Source: Mycobacterium vicinigordonae (GTDB taxonomy: Bacteria; Actinomycetota; Actinomycetes; Mycobacteriales; Mycobacteriaceae). Taken from it: a DNA stretch of 64,000 bases. The stretch is from contig NZ_CP059165.1 of the NCBI RefSeq assembly GCF_013466425.1, positions 3,410,001-3,474,000 on the forward strand, given 5' to 3'. The position numbers and the translations under genes were made by a program. The notes under the pieces are model-generated. The model did not search any database, was not told the origin of the DNA, and saw only the letters and a program-made list of their open reading frames with translations. Below are positions 1 through 8,606 of this stretch, one piece after another. Within the stretch, counting starts at the first letter, position 1, and the number at the start of each line of letters is the position of its first letter.

Positions 1-848
1 CGCTGCTGGCGCTGGTGGACCACACGCCAGTGGTGCTGGACTCGCAGAGCCGGAGCGCGGCAGCCATCACCGAATGGGCATCGCACCTGGCGACCGTGAC
101 CCGGCAGCTCCAGAACCACGATGTGGCCGTCGGCGGCGTCGTCGATCGAGGTGGCCCCGCGCTGGCCGAGCTGCGCCAGCTCGTCGAGCGCGTGCAACCG
201 GCACTGCCGACTCTGCTGGCCAACCTGACCAGCGTGGGCCAAGTGGCACTCACCTACCAGAACGACATCGAGCAACTGCTGGTGGTGTTCCCCATGGCAA
301 TTGCCGCCGAGCAAGCCGGCATCCTGGCCAACCTGAACACCAAACAGCCCTATCGGGGTCAGTATCTGAGCTTCAATCTCAACCTGAACCTACCGCCGCC
401 GTGCACAACCGGGTTCCTGCCGGCACAGCAACAACGCGTCCCGACGTTCCAGGACGCACCGGACCGTCCACCGGGTGATCTGTACTGCCGGGTGCCGCAA
501 GACTCGCCGCTCAACGTGCGGGGCGCTCGGAACATCCCGTGCGAAACGGTTCCCGGCAAACGCGCGCCCACCGTAAAGCTCTGCGAAAGTGCCGAATCGT
601 TCATACCGCTCAACGGGGGCAATAACTGGAAAGGTGACCCGAACGCAACCCTGTCCGGTCAAGATATTCCGCAATTGCCACCACCCGCGACACCCCTGAT
701 GCCGGCTCCGATCACCGTCACGCAGTACGACCCGGGCAGTGGGACGTTCGTCGGACTCGACGGGCAGCCCTACCCGCCGACCGACCCGACGGGAACCGAA
801 CCGGGAGACAAGACCTGGCAATCGATCCTGCTGCCGACGGGCCGCTGA
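1..848 (+). CDS. MCE family protein, C-terminal part (5' end outside window)
   Basis: This is the C-terminal part of an Mce protein. Mce proteins are cell-envelope lipid-import components that assemble with YrbE permeases. The open frame continues to the window edge, so the true start lies upstream. The visible part has a helical stretch, then a conserved block with the motifs FNLNLNLPPP, DLYCRVPQ, RGARN and WKGDPNATLSGQ, and a short tail ending near KTWQSILLP. All of these are typical of mycobacterial Mce C-termini. The next gene lies on the opposite strand, so this is the last gene of its mce operon in this direction. The position suggests an MceF-type gene, but the conserved block also resembles MceD, so I give no letter. 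Confidence 0.85.
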   Translation, partial: LLALVDHTPVVLDSQSRSAAAITEWASHLATVTRQLQNHDVAVGGVVDRGGPALAELRQLVERVQPALPTLLANLTSVGQVALTYQNDIEQLLVVFPMAIAAEQAGILANLNTKQPYRGQYLSFNLNLNLPPPCTTGFLPAQQQRVPTFQDAPDRPPGDLYCRVPQDSPLNVRGARNIPCETVPGKRAPTVKLCESAESFIPLNGGNNWKGDPNATLSGQDIPQLPPPATPLMPAPITVTQYDPGSGTFVGLDGQPYPPTDPTGTEPGDKTWQSILLPTGR

Positions 849-862
849 ACCTCACGGCATCA

Positions 863-2305
863 CTACGGCAGCACGATTCCGGTGGCCTGCCCGAGAATGA
901 TCTGCTGGCCGCCCGGCGGTACGTAGTTGCGGAACGTGCCGTACACGCCGTATATCGGGTTCTCCGGGCTGGCGCCGGCGTAGATGTCGTTGATCCAGCC
1001 GGACGCCAATGTGTAGACGGCGGCGGTGTTGCCGGGCGGGGAAAACCCGGTGAGCAGCTGCGCAGCGAAGTCGACGACCGGATTTCCGCCCAGCATCGAG
1101 TCAACATGCGAGCCATTGACGAGGGTCACCCCGACGAACTGGCCGGGGTTCATACTGACGAGTTGATTCGTCGTGGCGCCGAAGGCATTCCACGGCTGCG
1201 GTGGTGCCGCCACCACGTAGACGGGAACCTGCGCGGCCTTGAGGCTGGCCACGGCTGCACCGAACGCGCCGGCGTCGTTGGCGACCCCATCGAACATCAC
1301 CACGCCGCGAAGGTGACTGCTGGCGATATTGCCCCCGAGGTCCGCAAGGTAGTCGCCAGCGGCGATAGTGGCCAGGCCACCGCCCGCGGAGTGCCCGGAC
1401 AGGATGAAGTCCTGCGGCAGTACGCCCTGATAGCCGGCCTGGCTCGCGCTGATGTTCAGCGCCGTCTGGTTGCCCAGGAACAACGACGCCACGCCCTGCT
1501 GCATCTGCGGGCTATTGAGCCAAAGACCTAACGGCAACGGAATCGACGGGATGGTGGGAACGACTACGACGCTGTTGGTCTGTTGGGCCAGTTGCATCGC
1601 CAGCGGTTGGTAGAACCAACCGATTGCACCGAAGCCGTGCTGCAGATAGACCACGCCGTTGGCGTGCACCGTTCCATCGGCCTGCGTCGGGAAGTACCAA
1701 AGGGTGGGTGCGGGGTAGGTGATGGAAGGGATCGGAATACCGAGGAAGGACTGTGGTGGAAGGGTGATGGGCAGGAAAGAGAACCCGACCCGCACACCGG
1801 TCACCGTGTTTGTGGCCGGAGCCGAAAGCACACTACTTGCGGTGTTGACCACGGTCCCGCCGGTGGGGGCGGGAATGCTGCCCGCCCCGCCGCCGGCATT
1901 GCCGGAGGCGAACAACTGGTGCCCGATCGACCTCTCGAATGGCGAGAAAAACCCCAGACTCTCAGCTTGTTCCAGGAGTCCCCGCAGCGGCTGTTCCAGG
2001 AGTCCCCGCAGCGGTGACATGTTGGCGGCCTCGGCGGTCGCGTAGGCGGACCCGGCCTCGCTTAGCGCGCGCTCGAACTGCGTCTGCAGCTGCGTCGTCC
2101 GCGCGCTGAGCGTCTGGAATTCCCGGGCGTACCCGCCGAAAAACCTGGCGATGGCCGCCGATACTTCGTCGCCCGCGGCCGCCGCGATCCCCGTCGTCGA
2201 AGGCACCGCCGCCGCGGTCGCCTCCTTGATCACCGTCCCGATCCCGGTCAGATCCGCCGATGCCGTGGCAAGAGCATCAGGCGCTGCGATTACATACGCC
2301 GACAT
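863..2305 (-). CDS. PE domain protein with C-terminal alpha/beta hydrolase domain
   Basis: The 480-residue product has a PE domain at residues 1-95, with the type VII secretion motif YATAE at 88-92. A linker follows, and then a serine-hydrolase domain from about 200. In the hydrolase part I see an HGFG oxyanion-type turn at 223-226, the nucleophile elbow GHSAGG with Ser306, a likely acid around Asp339/Asp344, and His400 in GSHVDSM. The start at 2305 was chosen because a GGGAG ribosome site precedes MSAYV, whereas the longer frame adds about 94 residues unlike any PE protein. By family it should be exported by an ESX system and act on esters or lipids at the cell surface. The substrate is unknown. 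Residues 98-113 are a tandem duplication of eight residues. Confidence 0.88.
   Translation of the reverse strand: MSAYVIAAPDALATASADLTGIGTVIKEATAAAVPSTTGIAAAAGDEVSAAIARFFGGYAREFQTLSARTTQLQTQFERALSEAGSAYATAEAANMSPLRGLLEQPLRGLLEQAESLGFFSPFERSIGHQLFASGNAGGGAGSIPAPTGGTVVNTASSVLSAPATNTVTGVRVGFSFLPITLPPQSFLGIPIPSITYPAPTLWYFPTQADGTVHANGVVYLQHGFGAIGWFYQPLAMQLAQQTNSVVVVPTIPSIPLPLGLWLNSPQMQQGVASLFLGNQTALNISASQAGYQGVLPQDFILSGHSAGGGLATIAAGDYLADLGGNIASSHLRGVVMFDGVANDAGAFGAAVASLKAAQVPVYVVAAPPQPWNAFGATTNQLVSMNPGQFVGVTLVNGSHVDSMLGGNPVVDFAAQLLTGFSPPGNTAAVYTLASGWINDIYAGASPENPIYGVYGTFRNYVPPGGQQIILGQATGIVLP
1968..2014 (-). repeat. 24-bp in-frame tandem duplication in the PE linker
   Basis: The 23-24 bp unit beginning tgttccaggagtccccgcag occurs twice, at 1968 and again at 1992. 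It encodes PLRGLLEQ twice, immediately after the PE domain. The copies are identical at DNA level, so the duplication is recent or maintained by slippage. Confidence 0.9.
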
Positions 2306-2345
2306 CGGCCGCTCCCATCTCGCGCGCGCTGGAACTTCCGCGAGC

Positions 2346-3353
2346 CTAACCGGGCCGTGAATTCGCCGGGGCACTTTCACGACGCGGCGGTCCCGTCCGC
2401 GGCGGCTCGCCCAGTCGATCGGCTGTCGCGGCCAATACCTCCCGGCACCCGGCCCACATCCCGGCGATGATCTCTGCCGCCGGCGGCACGTCCTCGATTC
2501 GGCCAGCCACCTGACCGGTGTTGGCGACGCTGGCGTCCATGTCGCCGTCGAAATAAAGCCGCTGCACTCGTTGGAGTGCGGCGCCACCTTCGGTCGAAGA
2601 GGCCAAAGCGTCCAGCTTTTCCGCGGCCGCAGTGCGGATCACCCGCATCATCCGGCGGCCGTCCAGGGGCAGCAGCACGGTACCCGTCTCGTCGGCACGC
2701 ACCACCGCCTCCTTGAGGTTGGCATGCACTGGCGAGTCCGCCGAAGCAAGCAAGCGGGTGCCCATCTGCACACCATCGGCCCCGAGCACCAGCGCCGCCG
2801 CCATGGACCGGGCATCGCAGATACCGCCGGCAGCCACAATCGGCACGTCGACATGCGCCGCCACCAACGGCAGCAGCACCATGGTCGAGGCGCCGAACCG
2901 GTTCTTGAAACCGCCGCCCTCGATGCCCTCGACCACCAGGCCGTCCACCCCGGCGTCGACGGCCTTCTTGGCCGCGGCCAGGGTGCCCACCACGTGGAAG
3001 ACGGTGATGCCGGCTTCGTGCAGCCGCGCGGTGAATAGTGACGGATCGCCCGCCGATGTGGTAACGAATCGAATCCCGTTGTCCACCAACAGGTCTATCA
3101 CTGCGGGATCGCGGTTGAACAGCAGCGCGATGTTGGCCCCGACTGGCCGGCTGGTGAGCTCGCGCACCCCGCGCAGGTCTGCGCGGCCCTGCTCTGAGGT
3201 GGTCTCGATGATGCCCAGCGCGCCGGCGTTGGACACCGCCGCGGCCAGCCGTGCGCCGGCGATGTAAGTCATCGGCGCCTGGATGATCGGGATGTCGATT
3301 CGCGCGAGCGAGCAGACCGGGTTCACCGCGGGCGCCCGCGCCTGTTCAGTCAT
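2346..3353 (-). CDS. Nitronate monooxygenase (NPD family, FMN-dependent)
   Basis: The 335-residue product is a TIM-barrel flavoenzyme of the 2-nitropropane dioxygenase family, which oxidises alkyl nitronates with FMN and oxygen. Family signs are PIIQAPMTYIAG near the N-terminus, VEGIEGGG in the middle, and the FMN-phosphate loop AAGGICDARSMAAALVLGAD followed by GVQMGTR. The start at 3353 has the ribosome site GGAAGG. It overlaps the end of the upstream NYN gene by eight bases (ATGACTGA), so the two are probably translationally coupled. A longer start is possible but has no ribosome site. Confidence 0.88.
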   Translation of the reverse strand: MTEQARAPAVNPVCSLARIDIPIIQAPMTYIAGARLAAAVSNAGALGIIETTSEQGRADLRGVRELTSRPVGANIALLFNRDPAVIDLLVDNGIRFVTTSAGDPSLFTARLHEAGITVFHVVGTLAAAKKAVDAGVDGLVVEGIEGGGFKNRFGASTMVLLPLVAAHVDVPIVAAGGICDARSMAAALVLGADGVQMGTRLLASADSPVHANLKEAVVRADETGTVLLPLDGRRMMRVIRTAAAEKLDALASSTEGGAALQRVQRLYFDGDMDASVANTGQVAGRIEDVPPAAEIIAGMWAGCREVLAATADRLGEPPRTGPPRRESAPANSRPG

Positions 3354-3759
3354 CGTGCCGCCTTCCAGGTTGGTCGCCACGCGGATCGATGAGGTCACGG
3401 AACCGTTCGGCGCGGTGCACGGTTGCGCCAAGGCTGGCGACGCGGCCGGCCAGCGCCTTGTCTGACGTCACGACGTGAATCTCGGCGGTCTGATCTTCCT
3501 CCTGCACCAAGCCCCGCACCAACCGGACGATCTCGTCGTCGGCCGAATTGGCAGCCGCCATGGGTGCATGTGCCACTTCGATCACCGACGAGCGCAGAGG
3601 CGGGGTTGGCGGTCGCTCGAAAACCACTGTCACCCGATCGGATGCCGGCGCCCACCGCTCGAGTTTTTCCACCAGCGCCGTCATCGCGCCCTTGCGGTCT
3701 TTCCACCAGCCGTCGGGCCGACTGCCGATCACATTCATCCCGTCCACGATCCAGCGCAC
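3346..3759 (-). CDS. NYN domain (PIN-like) putative RNA-binding or nuclease protein
   Basis: The 137-residue protein begins VRWIVDGMNVIGSRPDGWW, the first strand and acidic residue of a YacP/NYN-type PIN fold. It continues to a conserved VTSDKAL segment that carries the second acidic residue. Such proteins are thought to be metal-dependent RNases or RNA binders. The GTG at 3759 was chosen because sequence further upstream in the frame is Cys- and Arg-rich and does not look like real protein. It overlaps the nitronate monooxygenase start by eight bases. The biological substrate is unknown. Confidence 0.75.
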   Translation of the reverse strand: MRWIVDGMNVIGSRPDGWWKDRKGAMTALVEKLERWAPASDRVTVVFERPPTPPLRSSVIEVAHAPMAAANSADDEIVRLVRGLVQEEDQTAEIHVVTSDKALAGRVASLGATVHRAERFRDLIDPRGDQPGRRHDD

Positions 3760-3814
3760 ACCTGACCATATGACCGCCGAGGCGCGGCAGCGACAGCACG
3801 GTCTGTGCGGTGGA

Positions 3815-4081
3815 TCAGAACCACCGGCGCTTGCGGGACCTCTTGTCGATCTGCACGCGGGCACGCTCGTCAATGGTTCCCAGGGCGTTGATGACCTCCA
3901 GCTGGGAAAGGATCATCAACCCGTTGAGTTGCTTGAGTCGCTCCGGGTTGTTCTCGATCGAGTCTTGATCGTCGATGTAGACAAGCAGGAAGTTGCGCAG
4001 AGCCTGGCTGCCGGTCATCCGTTCGGGGACCTTCATGTTCCGCAAGACGGTGGCCATGTCAGGTTCATCGGTCACAACCAT
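3815..4081 (-). CDS. Conserved hypothetical protein, 88 aa
   Basis: I do not recognise the family. The predicted 88-residue protein is soluble and mostly helical, rich in charged residues, with the segment ALRNFLLVYIDDQDSIEN and a strongly basic end (DKRSRKRRWF). The ATG at 4081 follows a strong GAAGGAG ribosome site. The frame remains open for seven more codons but without such a site. It lies 42 bases downstream of the PE35-like gene on the same strand, which suggests cotranscription. A role linked to that PE protein is conceivable but not shown. Confidence 0.65.
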   Translation of the reverse strand: MVVTDEPDMATVLRNMKVPERMTGSQALRNFLLVYIDDQDSIENNPERLKQLNGLMILSQLEVINALGTIDERARVQIDKRSRKRRWF

Positions 4082-4123
4082 CGCTCCTTCACGATCCGGC
4101 ACCCATGACGACGCGATAGGCCG

Positions 4124-4771
4124 CTAAAGCACACGCTCACCGACATTCTGGTCGCCGTCGCCGTCACGCCGGTTCTCGTCGTGATCGTCAGCGGGCGCGC
4201 TGGCCGACGCCAGTCCGGGTTTGGCGGTACCGGCGGCCGATGCGCCGGCGCCCATTCCGCTGCCGAGCGGCGCGCTGCCCATTGCCGAGGAGCCGGCGCT
4301 GGCGACGGCCGACATTGCCGACGACGACGGTGCCTGCACCAATCCGGCCACCACCGGGTTGGCGGCGGCAGCGGCAAGCTGGCTCTGTAGTGTTGCGGCG
4401 CTTGCCATTCCGGCGACACCGCTGGATGCACTCGACGACGCCAGCCGGGACATCGGAGTGGAGCTGAACGCCAAAGCACCGGCTGCGGTGTCATCGGATT
4501 CCCCGTACATCCGCGCGATGTCGGTCAACGCGCTGCCGGTTCGCATCAGTTCCTCTTGCGCCGCCGCGTTGGAAGCCAGCATTGTGGCGGCCTCTTGGGC
4601 AAACGCCATCACCGCCTGAGCCGAGACCTCCTCGCCGCCGGCAGGGATTAGCCCGGTCAGCACCGATGCCGCTGCAGTAGTGCCGGCGTTGATGCCCTGG
4701 CTGCCGATGTCCACCAGCTGCGAGCCGATGTCTCCGGCGGCAGGATTGTGGGACATGGAATCCATTGCCAT
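4124..4771 (-). CDS. PE35-like PE family protein with Ser/Ala-rich C-terminal extension
   Basis: Residues 1-100 form a PE-type helical hairpin close to the PE35 pattern: MSHNPAAGDIGSQ, LIPAGGEEVSAQA, and MLASNAAAQEELMRTG. The motif YGESD follows the hairpin and fits the YxxxD/E export signal. After the domain comes a low-complexity Ser-, Ala- and Gly-rich region and an acidic tail (DDHDENRRDGDGDQN). The product has 215 residues, about twice the length of classical PE35. The start at 4771 has AGGAG upstream. No CFP-10/ESAT-6 pair or PPE partner lies next to it, so its ESX system is unknown. Confidence 0.8.
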   Translation of the reverse strand: MAMDSMSHNPAAGDIGSQLVDIGSQGINAGTTAAASVLTGLIPAGGEEVSAQAVMAFAQEAATMLASNAAAQEELMRTGSALTDIARMYGESDDTAAGALAFSSTPMSRLASSSASSGVAGMASAATLQSQLAAAAANPVVAGLVQAPSSSAMSAVASAGSSAMGSAPLGSGMGAGASAAGTAKPGLASASAPADDHDENRRDGDGDQNVGERVL

Positions 4772-4956
4772 TGAGTGCCGCTCCTGTGTCTTTCGGACAA
4801 CACATCAATTCTAAGGTGCCTGGGGTCGACCGGATGCACATTTTCGCAGCTGTGGGTGACACACGCGATCCGACTCAGCCTCGGTGCTCTCACAAGCCGG
4901 CCAACCAGCTTCGATGGCGCTCCTGGGCCGGTCAGCGCGGTGCCGGCGAAGGGGAC

Positions 4957-5433
4957 CTACCACATGGGGTGAGCAGAATGCGCAAAAGTCGCCAGGGCGC
5001 CCGCTGCCACAACGAGGAATACCAACAGGTCCGTCCAGGTGGCTACGTTCTCGTCACGGTTCTTTCCTCGCCTAGCGACGTGGCGCAGACCGGCCAGGCC
5101 GAGATAGACGGCGCCCGCGGACGCCCCCAGCGGCCACCAGCGACCAGCGAAGGCGCTGAACATCGCGACGAGTCCCATACTCAGGTTGGCATAGCCGAGT
5201 TCGTGTACCACCAATTCGGCGCCCGGATCGTTGACGCCGAGGATGCCTTGGGCGGTGCGAGTCGGATTCACCAGCTGGCTGACACCCGCGACGAATAGCC
5301 GAGTACCCACGCCCCAGAATGCCCAGCAGAGGCCGAACACGATCGCGGGGTTGCCGCCCGAAATGGCTAGGTCGATGCCACCGGAGACCGCTGGAAGAAT
5401 CAGGGTCTGCAGCAGTACCACAATGATATACAT
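4957..5433 (-). CDS. Membrane protein, DUF6790-like
   Basis: The 158-residue product has four likely membrane segments: near the N-terminus, at about 30-55, about 80-115, and near the C-terminus (LLVFLVVAAGALATFA). The segment VVHELGYANLSMG resembles the conserved EL-GxxN pattern of small actinobacterial membrane proteins of the DUF6790 type. It starts 28 bases downstream of the SnoaL-like gene on the same strand and may be read from the same promoter. The function is unknown. Confidence 0.75.
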   Translation of the reverse strand: MYIIVVLLQTLILPAVSGGIDLAISGGNPAIVFGLCWAFWGVGTRLFVAGVSQLVNPTRTAQGILGVNDPGAELVVHELGYANLSMGLVAMFSAFAGRWWPLGASAGAVYLGLAGLRHVARRGKNRDENVATWTDLLVFLVVAAGALATFAHSAHPMW

Positions 5434-5461
5434 TGCGCTGCTTTACTTTTCGACTCGTTCG

Positions 5462-5944
5462 CTACGAGTGGTTGACATAGCTGCGATCCGGGCGCACATC
5501 CATGAACATCTCGGCTACAATCCGCCATGCGCCGTCGGCCTGCCGGGACACCACCCGGATGGAGTGGTTGTCCCGCAGAGTGATCGCTCCGCCGCCGAGC
5601 AAGGACTGACCGGCGATCTGCAAGTGGGCGTGTACGAGCACGTCGTCGGCGCCGAGGCGCCGCAACGAGCACACCGGGCCAGCAACCAGCTGCCCGTCAG
5701 TGAAATTCTGGTCGGCAAAGAGTCCGCGCAGATATTCAACGATCTGCGCACCGCCCTTCTTTGTGCTGCCGAAGGCGTTGATCCAGTCGGCGTCCACGCA
5801 ATAGACGTCGTCCAGGAGGTCGGCGTCGCGTAGCGCGAACCCTCGGAAAAGCCGTTCGAGGGTCGCCCTGATTTTGGGACGGTCAGACTCGTGCATTTGC
5901 ACGAGTCCGGAAATGGCGATGATGCCCTCGCTTTCGTCGACCAT
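5462..5944 (-). CDS. SnoaL-like / NTF2-like protein
   Basis: The 160-residue product has a cone-shaped NTF2-like fold pattern: an N-terminal helix with LERLFRGFALRDADLLDDVY, the pair DADWINAFGSTKKGG, and a C-terminal sheet ending AWRIVAEMFMDVRP. These domains are either small hydrolases and isomerases or simple binding proteins. The ATG at 5944 has an excellent AAGGAGGG site 7 bases upstream, while the longer frame would run into the operator region. It is divergent from the TetR gene at 6041, so it is a likely target of that repressor. Confidence 0.75.
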   Translation of the reverse strand: MVDESEGIIAISGLVQMHESDRPKIRATLERLFRGFALRDADLLDDVYCVDADWINAFGSTKKGGAQIVEYLRGLFADQNFTDGQLVAGPVCSLRRLGADDVLVHAHLQIAGQSLLGGGAITLRDNHSIRVVSRQADGAWRIVAEMFMDVRPDRSYVNHS

Positions 5945-5960
5945 TGCGGCCCTCCTTAAA

Positions 5961-6002
5961 CTAACAAGCGTTTGCTTATCCAAGTAAGCTAACATGTGTT
6001 AG
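5961..6002. promoter_or_regulatory. Two inverted-repeat operator candidates between SnoaL-like and TetR genes
   Basis: Site 1 is AAGC-gttt-GCTT at 5966-5977. Site 2 is CTAACA-TG-TGTTAG at 5989-6002. Both lie in the short AT-rich gap between the divergent genes, and CTAACA also precedes site 1 at 5961. This is the usual place for a self-regulating TetR operator. Which site is used cannot be told from sequence. Confidence 0.5.
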
Positions 6003-6040
6003 ATTTAAGACGCAAGCACGGAAAGGTGGGCCTCGACAAC

Positions 6041-6673
6041 GTGGCGGAAGTAGCACGCGCCCGGAACCAGCGCGGCCAGGGCGACCGACTGCGCGATGAG
6101 ATAATCACTGCTGCAACAGTTCTCATCGATGAAGCAACCGATCCCGCGTCGGTGACGCTGCGGGGGATCGCACGCCGGGCGGGCATCAGCGCCCCGTCGA
6201 TATATCCGCACTTCCAGGATCTGGCCGCCATCCTCGATGCCGTCCTGGAGCGCAGCTTTGCCGACCTCGACGGCGTGGTGGCCACGGCGATGTCTGCCCC
6301 AGCAGCAGCGGATGCGCGATTGGTCGCTGGGTGTCTGGCCTACGTGCGTTACGGCTGGGAGCATCGGTCCCGGTACCGATTCATGATCGCGGGAACCGGA
6401 TTCGCGCCCGGCGCCGGCGCCACCTTCGCACGGATCGAAGCTGCAGTGCAGGCATGCGTCGAAGCGGGGCTGTCGACAAGCGCAGATCCGCACTCCGACG
6501 CCTTCCTCCTGTGGGTAAGCATGCATGGCATGGCGACGCTGGAAAAGCCCGACCGCCGCGAGCTTCGCCGGCTGGGCCCGCTGGATCGGGTCGCCCTGAC
6601 CGAGCAGCTAGCACGGCGCGTGGCAGGGCTGCCTACGGTTGCGGCGCGTCATTTACCATCAGCCCATGCATGA
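6041..6673 (+). CDS. TetR family transcriptional regulator
   Basis: The 210-residue product has an N-terminal TetR helix-turn-helix (VTLRGIARRAGISAPSIYPHF) and a ligand-binding C-terminal part with YVRYGWEHRSRYRFMIAG. Two earlier in-frame GTG codons at 5996 and 6026 are possible. The 5996 start would sit inside the operator palindrome, so I prefer 6041, which has a GGAAAGGTGGG stretch 10 bases upstream. The gene overlaps the downstream epimerase gene by eight bases, and the SnoaL-like gene is divergent. Those are the natural targets. The ligand is unknown. Confidence 0.82.
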   Translation: MAEVARARNQRGQGDRLRDEIITAATVLIDEATDPASVTLRGIARRAGISAPSIYPHFQDLAAILDAVLERSFADLDGVVATAMSAPAAADARLVAGCLAYVRYGWEHRSRYRFMIAGTGFAPGAGATFARIEAAVQACVEAGLSTSADPHSDAFLLWVSMHGMATLEKPDRRELRRLGPLDRVALTEQLARRVAGLPTVAARHLPSAHA

Positions 6674-7571
6674 TTCGAAGATCCTCATCACCGGAGCAAC
6701 CGGTCAGGTCGCGACGCCGATCGCCCTGGCCATGGCGCCGGATAACGAGGTATGGGGCATCGCCCGGTTCACCGACGCGGCCGCCCGCGCCGGACTGGAG
6801 CAGGGGGGCGTCCGGTGTGAGACGGTCAATCTGGCCGCCGGGGACTTCAGCGGTCTGCCGTCCGACTTCGATTATGTGCTCAACCTCGCGGTAGCCAAGA
6901 GCGGCCGATGGGATAAGGATCTGGGCGCCAACGCGGACTCGGTCGGACTACTGATGGCGCACTGCCGTACTGCGAAGGCGTTTCTGCACTGCTCATCTGC
7001 GGCCGTCTACGACCCGCCTGACGAGGAAGTGCGCACCGAGCGTGCCGCCTTGGGCGACAACCACAAACCCCTGTTCCCCACTTACTCGATCTCCAAGATC
7101 GCCGGCGAGGCCGTCGCTCGAACGACGGCGCGTGTCCTGGGGGTGCCCACCACGATCGCCCGTCTCAACGTGCCATACGGCGACAATGGGGGATGGCCGT
7201 TCTACCACATGGAGATGATCCTGGGCGGCGTTCCGATCCCGGTTCCACCCGGCGAGCCGGCCCGATACAACCCCATCCACCAAGACGACATCATCGCGAG
7301 CATCCCGAAATTGCTTGCGGTGGCTTCGGTTCCCGCAACGACGGTGAACTGGGCCGGCGACCAAATCGTCAGCATCCAGGAGTGGTGCCACTTTCTCGGC
7401 ACCCTGGTCGGCCGAGAGCCGGTGTTCATCGAGAGCGAGCAAGCATTACGCGGCAATCCCGTCGACGTGACCCGGCTGCGGGAACTGATCGGTTCCAGCA
7501 GCAGCGTCGACTGGCGGGATGGCCTGCGGCGGCTAGCCGCCAAATCTCACCCAGAGCTGGTGCACTCGTAA
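6666..7571 (+). CDS. NAD-dependent epimerase/dehydratase family protein
   Basis: The 301-residue extended-SDR protein starts with KILITGATGQVATPIA, the Rossmann GxxGxxG. It carries a YSISK catalytic pair (the YxxxK motif) after the HCSSAAVYD strand, and later a substrate region with GEPARYNPIHQDD. Such enzymes act on nucleotide sugars or other carbonyl substrates with NAD(P). The ATG at 6666 overlaps the end of the TetR gene (ATGCATGA), indicating coupled expression. The exact substrate is not apparent. Confidence 0.85.
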   Translation: MHDSKILITGATGQVATPIALAMAPDNEVWGIARFTDAAARAGLEQGGVRCETVNLAAGDFSGLPSDFDYVLNLAVAKSGRWDKDLGANADSVGLLMAHCRTAKAFLHCSSAAVYDPPDEEVRTERAALGDNHKPLFPTYSISKIAGEAVARTTARVLGVPTTIARLNVPYGDNGGWPFYHMEMILGGVPIPVPPGEPARYNPIHQDDIIASIPKLLAVASVPATTVNWAGDQIVSIQEWCHFLGTLVGREPVFIESEQALRGNPVDVTRLRELIGSSSSVDWRDGLRRLAAKSHPELVHS

Positions 7572-7662
7572 CTGACTTCGACTGGATGGCTCAGCGCGGC
7601 AACACTATTCGCGTCCAATTCCGCGGCAACGCGGTGGCCCGTTGCGTAACGCGCACCCGCGC

Positions 7663-8481
7663 TCATCGATAGATCGAGGCAACCCAGGGTTGCGTGCAGA
7701 ACCGATCCTGCGCGGTGGCCGGGTCAATTCCGGCGGCCCGCAGCGCCGCCTCGCGCTGAACACGAGCACCGGCCGGATAATCATCCTCGCTGAGGGCGCA
7801 CAGCACCTCTCCGTTGTGCACCCAGCGCCGCTGCGTGTCGTCAGGCGCCGCCGCGGCTTGGGTGTCGAGTACAGCCACGGTGGTCAGTTTGTCGTCGACC
7901 CAGCGGTACAGCGTCACGGTCCCGGATACCGCACTGGAGTGGGAGTAGTTGCCGAAGAACCCCTCAGCCGACACGAAAAAGCGGCGGAAACCGAATAGTT
8001 CGCCGGCGCGGACGAACCGCGGTGGTTGGCCGGTGAGTCGCCATACGGCCATCGGTTCGCCACCGGTGCCACCGCGACCCGTCACCACCAGCAACACCGG
8101 CGTACCGCTGTTGTCGATGTCTTGCAGCAGCGGCGCAACGGCGGTTTCGCCGATCTCGTCGGTGGGCTCGCTGAACTGCTGGACCACCGCGCCTTTGGCG
8201 CTGTTGTCGCGCAGACTGAATGACCAGGCGGGGTCGCTCGAGACTTCGAGCGTCATACCCTTGATCGACAGCACGCAGCGCACATGCTGGTCTTCCAGCG
8301 CACCGAGACCAATCTTGACGTTCGCGCAATCAACCAGACTCGGTTGTGCAGTAATCGAACTCGCTGTCGATGAGACGCTCTGTGCGCTACGGTTCGAACT
8401 GCCGCAGCCGCCGATGGTGAGCGCTGATGCAGCGGTGAGCACCGTAAGGACGGCACTGCGGGCGATCCGGACAAGCAGCAT
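7663..8481 (-). CDS. Putative lipoprotein, 272 aa
   Basis: The protein begins with a signal peptide ending in the lipobox LTIGGC, so Cys26 or so is expected to be lipidated and the protein anchored to the outer face of the membrane. After a Ser-rich linker, the rest appears to be a soluble domain with several short beta strands (LLQDIDNSGTPVLLVV, AVWRLTGQPPRFV, VTLYRWVDDKL) and a DPATAQDRFC tail. I do not recognise a named family; similar lipoproteins of unknown function are common in mycobacteria. It stands alone between two opposed genes. Confidence 0.75.
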   Translation of the reverse strand: MLLVRIARSAVLTVLTAASALTIGGCGSSNRSAQSVSSTASSITAQPSLVDCANVKIGLGALEDQHVRCVLSIKGMTLEVSSDPAWSFSLRDNSAKGAVVQQFSEPTDEIGETAVAPLLQDIDNSGTPVLLVVTGRGGTGGEPMAVWRLTGQPPRFVRAGELFGFRRFFVSAEGFFGNYSHSSAVSGTVTLYRWVDDKLTTVAVLDTQAAAAPDDTQRRWVHNGEVLCALSEDDYPAGARVQREAALRAAGIDPATAQDRFCTQPWVASIYR

Positions 8482-8606
8482 CCGGCGAGCCTAACCGAGC
8501 CCATAGTGGGTGCTCACTCGAACATATGCCCACGCTAGACCACGACCGACGAGACCCGCTAAACCGGTTGGCGCGCAGATGGTTTTCCGATCACCGCTGC
8601 GATGGG

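Noticed and set aside
2306..2587. Extended start for the PE hydrolase
   Set aside because: It would run far into the nitronate monooxygenase gene in another frame and adds sequence unlike any PE protein.
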